Positions 7,594 through 12,432 of a DNA stretch of 12,432 nt are shown here, in pieces. How positions within the stretch are numbered: the stretch's first letter is position 1; every line of letters starts with the position of its first letter. The notes under the pieces are model-generated. The model ran no database searches. It was not told the origin of the DNA and saw nothing but the letters and a program-made list of their open reading frames with translations. The translations under genes and the position numbers were made by a program. This DNA is from Dehalococcoidia bacterium UBA5748 (GTDB taxonomy: Bacteria; Chloroflexota; Dehalococcoidia; Dehalococcoidales; UBA5627): NCBI GenBank assembly GCA_002419135.1, contig DIFM01000022.1, positions 1-12,432 of the forward strand, read 5' to 3'.

Positions 7594-7599
7594 TATAAT
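7594..7599 (+). promoter_or_regulatory. Possible -10 box of mutS2
   Basis: A perfect TATAAT lies about 98 nt upstream of the mutS2 ATG. No good -35 is seen 16-18 nt before it (AGCAAT at 7571-7576). It lies just upstream of the divergent DUF134 promoter's -35, so the two promoters could interfere. Confidence 0.4.
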
Positions 7600-7609
7600 G
7601 CTTATTTGT

Positions 7610-7638
7610 GAGTCTTGAGGGCTTCCGCTCTTAGACTC
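7610..7638 (+). other. Hairpin in the mutS2 leader
   Basis: GAGTCT (7610-7615) pairs with AGACTC (7633-7638), and inside it GAG (7617-7619) pairs with CTC (7628-7630), around loop GGCTTCCG. No T-tract follows, so it is not an obvious terminator. It would be in the leader RNA if transcription begins at the upstream TATAAT. It may be a chance structure. Confidence 0.35.
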
Positions 7639-7696
7639 TTCGAAAGGCGGTGTATTTTCAATTTTATATACAACTCTTTATAATACAGAATTAGAT

Positions 7697-10048
7697 ATGG
7701 ATAACAAAGACCTTGAACTCTTGGAATTCCCACGCATCTGCGAAATCATCGCCGGATACTGCTCCTTTTCCATCAGCCGCGAAATGGCGATGTCGTTATC
7801 CCCTTCTACAGATATCGACGATATCCGGATAAAGCTTGATGAATCAAGAGAAGCCTCCGGACTTATGGAAAAAGACGGCTCTGTTTCGGCAAACGGTGTC
7901 GAGGATATCCGCGATTATGCGGTTGCCGCCTCACGCGGACATTTACTCGACCCGAAAACTCTCAGGGTTATTTGCACCTCGCTGCAGGTAATGCGCCTGC
8001 TGCGAAACGGTATAGCAGACCGTGCCGATATTTTCCCCGCATTATCAAAATACAGTGATAATATAAGTGAATTTACCCCGATTGAAAACGCCATTGACAG
8101 GGCGATTTCCATAGACGGCGAGATTCTCCCCAACGCCTCGGCTAAACTGGTATCTATTCGCCGCAATCAGCAGGCAAAGAAAACAGCCTTGATGAATACT
8201 TTGCAGGGATTAATCTCTACGGGAACGCAAGAGCACTATATTCAGGAGGCGTTAATCACGGAGCGCGAAGGACGTTATGTTATTCCGATAAAGAGTGAAC
8301 ACCGTAAAGAAATCAGCGGCATTGTCCACGATGTTTCCAACTCGGGAGCCACCCTGTTTATCGAGCCGTTGCAGACTTTGGAACTGGGAAATGCCTTAAA
8401 AGAGGAGCAAATCGAGGAAAAGCGGGAAATCGCCCGCATACTGACCGAAATCAGCGAACTTATCGGCGGTGTAAGCGTGGATATAATCGACAGCATCGAA
8501 GCCACTGCCGTACTTGACCTGGCGCTGGCAAAAGCGCGCTTCGCACGCCGTTTCAAGGCAAACGAAGCCTCCATTTACAAACCGAATTCATCGGCGACTC
8601 CGATAATCAAACTGGATGACGCCCGCCATCCCCTGCTGGGAGATCCCGCCGTTCCGCTCAGTATCGAAATCGGCAATAACTTTTCGGTTTTGATTATTAC
8701 CGGACCGAATACCGGAGGTAAGACAGTCGCCTTAAAAACAATCGGACTGTTATGTTTGATGACGCAGGCAGGGCTGCCGATTCCGGCCGCACCAACCAGC
8801 CGGCTGCCGGTACTGGACGGCATCTTCGCTGACATCGGCGATGAGCAGAGCATTGCGCAGACACTCTCGACCTTCAGCTGGCATATGAGCAATATCGCCC
8901 GCATCCTGAAAAAATTACAGGGCTGTAACCTGGTTCTTTTGGATGAACTGGGAGCCAGCACCGACCCCAACGAGGGCTCTGCTTTGGGCAGGGCGATTTT
9001 ATTGCATATACTCGCCTCTCACTCGCTGGCAGCCGTAACCACACATTACACCGACCTTAAAGTGTTTGCGCATGTAACGGAAGGATTACAGAATGCCTCG
9101 TTTGACTTCGACCCCGAAACGATGAACCCGACTTACAAGCTGACGCTGGGAACGCCCGGCGGGTCCAACGCCATCGCCACCGCCGCTCATTTCGGACTAC
9201 CGGAAACTGTTATCAAAACTGCCAAAAGCTCATTACAGGAAGGCTCGCGACAGCTTGAAGAGCTGTTAACCAATATCCAAAAAGAAAAACAACGACTGGA
9301 AGACTTAAACCGCAAACTGGCAGACGAAAAAATAATGTATTCGCGGCAAAACAGGGAGCTATCGACCGAGCTTAAGAAGTTCAATGAAGAAAAACAGCGA
9401 TTGAAGCAGAATGCCCGCGATGCAATTATAGAAGAAGTATCGCGGCTGGAGAAGGAATTAAAACTGGTCAGTTCCGAAGTACGCAGAACGAAATCACAGG
9501 AAGCTATCAAGGGAGCTCGCCAGACCTCGCAATCAGTTCGTCAGCAAATCAGAGAGGGTGTTTTAGCAGAGGATGAAGAAATACTGCCGGAAGAAGATGG
9601 GTTAATCACTGTCGGTGATAACGTGCTGATTAAGGAAGTGGGCGTTAAGGCAAAGGTTATTTCGATAAATGATAAGACCGGACAGGTGGAAGTAGCTACC
9701 GGCTCGATGAGCTTCAAGACCGATCGCAACGGCTTGATAAAGCTATCCGGAGACGAGATGAAGGATAAAGCGTACGAGGTACAGGTACAGGTTCCGTTAA
9801 GACATATGTCGATGGAACTTGACCTGCGCGGCAAACGCGCCGACGAGGTAGAAGTGCTGCTGGATAACTACTTAAATGATGCCGCCGTTTCCAATCTTAA
9901 AAGGGTGCGCATCATCCACGGCTACGGCACCGGAACGGTGCGCTCGATGGTGCGCGACCTGGCATCACACCACCCGCTGGTGAAAAACTTCGAAACCGTA
10001 CCCTCAGGCGAGGGCGGAGATGGGGTAACGGTTATCAATTTGAGGTAG
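7697..10048 (+). CDS. mutS2: MutS2 ATPase with C-terminal Smr domain
   Basis: A 783-residue protein matching full-length MutS2, a MutS paralogue that takes no part in mismatch repair; in characterised bacteria it suppresses recombination or acts on collided ribosomes. Residues about 1-300 are the helical core/lever region lacking the MutS mismatch-binding domain. The ABC-type ATPase has Walker A GPNTGGKT (336-343), DIGDEQSIAQTLSTFS (379-394), Walker B LVLLDE (412-417) with GASTDPNEG (419-427), and the switch TTHYTDLK (448-455). A long charged coiled-coil stretch (about 510-600) follows, then a KOW-like segment (about 635-685). The Smr domain (about 705-783) carries LDLRG (708-712) and HGYGTG (741-746), the motifs associated with nuclease activity. 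All catalytic motifs are intact. The ATG at 7697 fits the family N-terminus, but no Shine-Dalgarno precedes it. The gene stands alone and ends in a strong terminator. Confidence 0.97.
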   Translation: MDNKDLELLEFPRICEIIAGYCSFSISREMAMSLSPSTDIDDIRIKLDESREASGLMEKDGSVSANGVEDIRDYAVAASRGHLLDPKTLRVICTSLQVMRLLRNGIADRADIFPALSKYSDNISEFTPIENAIDRAISIDGEILPNASAKLVSIRRNQQAKKTALMNTLQGLISTGTQEHYIQEALITEREGRYVIPIKSEHRKEISGIVHDVSNSGATLFIEPLQTLELGNALKEEQIEEKREIARILTEISELIGGVSVDIIDSIEATAVLDLALAKARFARRFKANEASIYKPNSSATPIIKLDDARHPLLGDPAVPLSIEIGNNFSVLIITGPNTGGKTVALKTIGLLCLMTQAGLPIPAAPTSRLPVLDGIFADIGDEQSIAQTLSTFSWHMSNIARILKKLQGCNLVLLDELGASTDPNEGSALGRAILLHILASHSLAAVTTHYTDLKVFAHVTEGLQNASFDFDPETMNPTYKLTLGTPGGSNAIATAAHFGLPETVIKTAKSSLQEGSRQLEELLTNIQKEKQRLEDLNRKLADEKIMYSRQNRELSTELKKFNEEKQRLKQNARDAIIEEVSRLEKELKLVSSEVRRTKSQEAIKGARQTSQSVRQQIREGVLAEDEEILPEEDGLITVGDNVLIKEVGVKAKVISINDKTGQVEVATGSMSFKTDRNGLIKLSGDEMKDKAYEVQVQVPLRHMSMELDLRGKRADEVEVLLDNYLNDAAVSNLKRVRIIHGYGTGTVRSMVRDLASHHPLVKNFETVPSGEGGDGVTVINLR

Positions 10049-10090
10049 GAGATTAGCTCTCATACGCCATCCCGATATATCTGTCTGCCA

Positions 10091-10116
10091 CCTTCCCCGA
10101 GGGGAGGGCTTTTTTT
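10091..10116 (+). terminator. Intrinsic terminator of mutS2
   Basis: Stem CCTTCCC/GGGAGGG (one G-U pair) with loop CGAG, then C and seven T residues (10110-10116), begins 43 nt after the mutS2 stop. It is the clearest rho-independent terminator in the window. Confidence 0.85.
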
Positions 10117-10165
10117 AGGCTTCCCTTGGGGGAAGCTGTCGAGCGTTAGCGAGACTGATGAGGGT
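10117..10165. repeat. Dispersed-repeat-like hairpin module
   Basis: GCTTCCC (10119-10125) pairs with GGGAAGC (10130-10136) around TTGG, followed by CTGTCGAGCGTTAGCGAG and then ACTGATGAGGG. This combination of a G/C-rich hairpin with a GAGCGTTAGCGAG tail and CTGATGAGGG resembles short intergenic repeats I know from many bacterial genomes. Only one copy is visible here, so repeat status rests on recognition. Confidence 0.45.
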
Positions 10166-10170
10166 ATTTA

Positions 10171-10305
10171 TCGTCTTTGCGAGGAGTGCCACATACTTCG
10201 GAACGACGAAGAAATCTCTTTGCTGCGATTATATAATTACGAGAGCCATACTAAAGTCAAAGGAAAAGATTACTTCATCCCGATTCACTGGATTCGCAAT
10301 GACAG
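10171..10305. repeat. Imperfect inverted-repeat element (palindromic, MITE-like)
   Basis: The left end TCGTCTTTGCGAGGAGTG (from 10171), with CGACGAAGAAATCTC at 10204-10218, is mirrored on the right by AAAAGATTACTTCATCC (10264-10280) and GATTCGCAATGACAG (10291-10305). The mirrored segments include AGATTTCTTCGTC against AGATTACTTCATC and CTCGCAAAGACGA against TTCGCAATGACAG. The ends resemble the TCATTGCGAGGAGCGAAGCG type of intergenic repeat. There is no transposase and no coding sequence inside. Confidence 0.5.
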
Positions 10306-10324
10306 TTTTACTCGCCGCCGCTAT

Positions 10325-10375
10325 GGTTCGACAGGCTCACCACGAGCGGTCTTTTAAATGGCTCACCATGAGCGG
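10325..10375. repeat. Tandem pair of GGCTCACCAYGAGCGG repeats
   Basis: GGCTCACCACGAGCGG at 10334-10349 and GGCTCACCATGAGCGG at 10360-10375 match at 15 of 16 bases with a 26-bp period. The first copy is preceded by GGTTCGACA. This is the repeat whose spurious translation reads VRQAHHER, which I recognise from intergenic DNA of Chloroflexota and other genomes. Each unit has a short internal palindrome (CTCA-CCA-TGAG in the second). On the minus strand the second copy lies just beyond queA and might help terminate it. Confidence 0.6.
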
Positions 10376-10398
10376 CTTGGTGGGTCTTATTCGTTTTC

Positions 10399-11454
10399 TT
10401 ACAAAATCAGCATGGCATCGCCGAAGCTGTAAAAGCGGTAGTTCTGCTCGATAGCTTCCCGATAGGCTCTCTTCATCAGTTCCATCCCCCCGAATGCGCT
10501 TACCATCATAAGTAGTGTCGATTTCGGCAGGTGGAAATTGGTAATTACAGCATCCGGTATATGGAACTTATACCCCGGCAGGATAAAAAGATTTACCCAG
10601 CCCTCGAAAGGGTCTAACGGGGCGTTTTTACTGATGCCTGCTGCATATTCCATAAGCCTGACGGATGTCGTTCCGACACAGATGACACGTCGCCCTTCCA
10701 GTTTAGCACGTGAGACTTCATCGGCAACCTCTTTACTTATATAGCCGTATTCGAAATGCAGTTTATGCCGGCTGAGGTCTTCGCCCTGCACGGGGCGAAA
10801 GGTATCCAATCCGACATGCAGCGTGGTAAAAAGACATTTGATTCCGTTTTTACGCAGGGTATCGATAAGCCCGGGAGTAAAATGCAAGCCGGCGGTGGGG
10901 GCGGCGGCGCTTCCGGTTTTATTCACATCCGAGTAGATTGTTTGATACCTTTCGGGATTCTCTAATGTTTTGTGTATATAGGGCGGGAGGGGCATTTTCC
11001 CTAACACAGGCAGATAACTCTCATCGGAAAAGCGCACCAGCTTGATGCCCTCATCTTTAATATCAACGATTTCGGCATAGACGGGAGACATTTTTTCTTG
11101 AGGCGGGAGCACATCGTTAAATAGTTCTAGTTTAGTGCCGATTCTGACACGCTTACCCGGTTTTACCAGCGCTTCCCAGGTTTCGTCTTGCATGCGTTTT
11201 AAAAGCAGCAATTCTACTTTACCGCCTGTTTCAGGTTTGATGCCCTTAAGGCGCGCCGGCATGACACGGCTGTTATTGAATACCAGCACATCCCCCTCTT
11301 TTAGATACTGGCATACATCGAAAAAAGCATTGACATGGGTAATAGCGGAATCTGCACGGTTGATTACCAGCAGACGTGACGTGTCTCTGGGTTCGACCGG
11401 TGTCTGGGCAATCATCTCCGGGGGCAGGAAATAATCGAAATCGCTGGTTTTCAC
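10399..11454 (-). CDS. queA: S-adenosylmethionine:tRNA ribosyltransferase-isomerase
   Basis: A 351-residue cytoplasmic enzyme of normal QueA length. It transfers and isomerises the ribosyl group of S-adenosylmethionine onto 7-aminomethyl-7-deazaguanine in tRNA, making epoxyqueuosine at the wobble position of Tyr, His, Asn and Asp tRNAs. The family motifs are all present: DFDYFLPPEMIAQTP at 5-19, NNSRVMPARL at 60-69, GKMPLPPYI at 152-160, GSAAAPTAGLHFT at 181-193, HVGLDTFRPV at 213-222, GTTSVR at 261-266, FHLPKSTLLMMVSAFGG at 307-323, and YSFGDAM at 342-348. The start is a GTG at 11454; it gives the canonical N-terminus, and only a weak AGAAAG lies upstream. It begins 15 bp after the metF stop on the same strand, so the two are probably co-transcribed and perhaps translationally coupled. 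Other queuosine genes (tgt, queG) are not in the window. Confidence 0.97.
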   Translation of the reverse strand: MKTSDFDYFLPPEMIAQTPVEPRDTSRLLVINRADSAITHVNAFFDVCQYLKEGDVLVFNNSRVMPARLKGIKPETGGKVELLLLKRMQDETWEALVKPGKRVRIGTKLELFNDVLPPQEKMSPVYAEIVDIKDEGIKLVRFSDESYLPVLGKMPLPPYIHKTLENPERYQTIYSDVNKTGSAAAPTAGLHFTPGLIDTLRKNGIKCLFTTLHVGLDTFRPVQGEDLSRHKLHFEYGYISKEVADEVSRAKLEGRRVICVGTTSVRLMEYAAGISKNAPLDPFEGWVNLFILPGYKFHIPDAVITNFHLPKSTLLMMVSAFGGMELMKRAYREAIEQNYRFYSFGDAMLIL

Positions 11455-11469
11455 GAGTGTACTTTCTGT

Positions 11470-12345
11470 TTAAAAATAGTGTTTTATACTTTCTACAACT
11501 TCTCTGACAGGGTCGAGTTTGTTTAGTGTAAAAAACTGGATGCCGGGTGCCCCGCCCTCCAGCAGTTCATTGCATTGCTGAATGGTAAAATCCACTCCCG
11601 CTTTATATGTCGCTTCATCATCACCGTCGAGAGGAGCAAAAATATCGTGAACTTTTTGAGGCACGGTTGCCCCACACCCCTTGCAGAAAGAAAGCAGTTT
11701 TTGATAGTTCGTAATCGACATTATTCCGGGAAGTATGCGGGCTTTTACTCCCACCCCCCTCAATCTATCGACGTATTCGAAATAATCTTTGTTTTCAAAG
11801 AAAATCTGGGTGATTACAAAATCTCCGCCGGTATCCAGCTTCTTTTTCAAATAGATTGAATCCAATTCTTTATTGGGGCAGTTGATATGCCCCTCGGGAA
11901 AGCCGGCAACCCCTATACTGAAGAAATCGCCGTGCTTGCGAATCATCTCTATGAGCTGATAACAGTATTCTATTCCGTCGGCAGCCGGTTTCCAGTTTTC
12001 ATCACCTGCCGGCGGGTCGCCGCGCAGAGCAAAGATATTACGGATATTCCTGTTTTTCATCTCGCTTATTTTCTCAGCTAAAGCCTGCCTGCTGTCGCCC
12101 ACGCACGAAAAATGATGCATTGTCGGTATGCTAAAGCGTTTCTGGAACTTGTCCACAATATCCAGAGTAAGATCACGGGTGCCTCCGCCAGCGCCATAAG
12201 TAACCGAAAACCAATCCGGTTTAAGTGCGGCAAAGGTTTCGGCTATATCATAGAGCTTTTTCATACCCACTTCAGTCTTGGGCGGGAAAAACTCAAAAGA
12301 GAATGTTTTCTCCTTCTCGCTGAATATATCCGTTATCTTTTTCAT
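11470..12345 (-). CDS. metF: 5,10-methylenetetrahydrofolate reductase
   Basis: A 291-residue cytoplasmic flavoenzyme of the MetF TIM-barrel family that reduces 5,10-methylene-tetrahydrofolate to 5-methyl-tetrahydrofolate, supplying methionine synthesis and, in anaerobes, the methyl branch of the Wood-Ljungdahl pathway. Visible signatures are FSFEFFPPKTE with E18 matching the catalytic Glu, SVTYGAGGGTRD at 47-58, FALRGDPP at 105-112 with D110 matching the FAD-contacting Asp, GVAGFPEGH at 135-143, DFVITQIFF at 165-173 with Q170 in the folate-contacting position, and GIQFFTLN at 268-275. The length fits the short bacterial MetF without a regulatory domain. The ATG at 12345 is chosen because AGGAG lies 6 nt upstream; a GTG at 12360 lies ahead of that site and would add five residues. 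queA follows 15 bp downstream. No MetV or corrinoid partner is visible, but the window ends shortly upstream. Whether the electron donor is NAD(P)H or ferredoxin cannot be told. Confidence 0.95.
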   Translation of the reverse strand: MKKITDIFSEKEKTFSFEFFPPKTEVGMKKLYDIAETFAALKPDWFSVTYGAGGGTRDLTLDIVDKFQKRFSIPTMHHFSCVGDSRQALAEKISEMKNRNIRNIFALRGDPPAGDENWKPAADGIEYCYQLIEMIRKHGDFFSIGVAGFPEGHINCPNKELDSIYLKKKLDTGGDFVITQIFFENKDYFEYVDRLRGVGVKARILPGIMSITNYQKLLSFCKGCGATVPQKVHDIFAPLDGDDEATYKAGVDFTIQQCNELLEGGAPGIQFFTLNKLDPVREVVESIKHYF

Positions 12346-12351
12346 GACAAA

Positions 12352-12356
12352 CTCCT
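12352..12356 (-). promoter_or_regulatory. Ribosome binding site deciding the metF start
   Basis: AGGAG on the minus strand ends 6 nt before the ATG at 12345. The GTG at 12360 lies upstream of this site and has no ribosome site of its own in view. Confidence 0.7.
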
Positions 12357-12363
12357 GCACTCT

Positions 12364-12369
12364 AGTATA
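12364..12369 (-). promoter_or_regulatory. Tentative -10 box of metF-queA
   Basis: TATACT on the minus strand lies 18 nt upstream of the metF ATG at 12345. The -35 position 17 nt further upstream reads TTTCTT, a poor match. The leader would be only about 12 nt but would retain most of the ribosome site. The rest of the AT-rich DNA to 12432 shows no gene. Confidence 0.3.
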
Positions 12370-12432
12370 ACAATAATTCGAATTTTAAGAAAATATTACA
12401 TACAAAATGTTACTGTCTCAGAATTGTAGGTT

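Larger units (their letters stand above)
10049..10398. other. Non-coding region between convergent mutS2 and queA
   Basis: This 350-bp stretch holds the mutS2 terminator and then three different repeat-like modules back to back. No credible gene is seen on either strand. One open frame crossing it from 10158 translates repeat sequence and runs antisense into queA. Confidence 0.7.

Noticed and set aside
7600..7696. Possible riboswitch in the mutS2 leader
   Set aside because: Only one short hairpin is seen, with no terminator alternative and no known aptamer core recognised.
10334..10375. Possible CRISPR array
   Set aside because: There are only two 16-bp units with a 10-bp spacer and no cas genes; it matches a dispersed intergenic repeat instead.
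10158..10454. A 98-codon open frame on the plus strand
   Set aside because: It is made of translated intergenic repeats (including VRQAHHER) and overlaps the queA 3' end in antisense. No ribosome site was seen.

Overview
This is an ordinary bacterial chromosomal window with moderate GC content. It carries seven complete protein genes, compact operons and no phage, plasmid or transposase genes. The gene content (MMPL exporter, anaerobe-style MetF, Mrp ATPase with a DUF134 partner, large Acs, MutS2, QueA) and the intergenic repeats suggest an uncultured member of the Chloroflexota, probably Dehalococcoidia. That assignment is inference from gene style and is not proven. Promoters close to the sigma-70 consensus can be read directly in three places.

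Layout. Positions 96-3238 (minus strand) hold a two-gene unit, marR followed by an MMPL/RND-family membrane transporter, ending in a hairpin terminator at 59-81. Positions 3239-3479 are an AT-rich divergent promoter region with one strong promoter per direction. Positions 3480-5897 (plus) encode an AMP-forming acetyl-CoA synthetase with a degenerate response-regulator receiver domain fused to its N-terminus; a 13-bp hairpin follows. Positions 6006-7506 (minus) hold a DUF134 helix-turn-helix protein followed by an Mrp/ApbC-type P-loop ATPase that lacks the usual CxxC motif. Positions 7507-7696 are a second divergent promoter region. Positions 7697-10048 (plus) encode MutS2, followed by a textbook intrinsic terminator. 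Positions 10117-10398 are non-coding and made of several repeat-like modules. Positions 10399-12345 (minus) hold metF followed 15 bp later by queA.

How the genes may work together. MarR probably represses its own promoter and thus the exporter. Acs activates acetate to acetyl-CoA, and MetF makes methyl-tetrahydrofolate, so both fit a C1/acetate-centred anaerobic metabolism. MetF can feed methionine and S-adenosylmethionine, which QueA consumes as ribosyl donor for queuosine in tRNA. DUF134 may control the downstream Mrp ATPase.

The most unusual items are the pseudo-receiver/Acs fusion (missing phospho-acceptor Asp and missing Lys), the cysteine-poor Mrp, the repeat mosaic at 10117-10398, and the MutS2 start that lacks a Shine-Dalgarno sequence. 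I see no convincing wholly new multi-gene system here.
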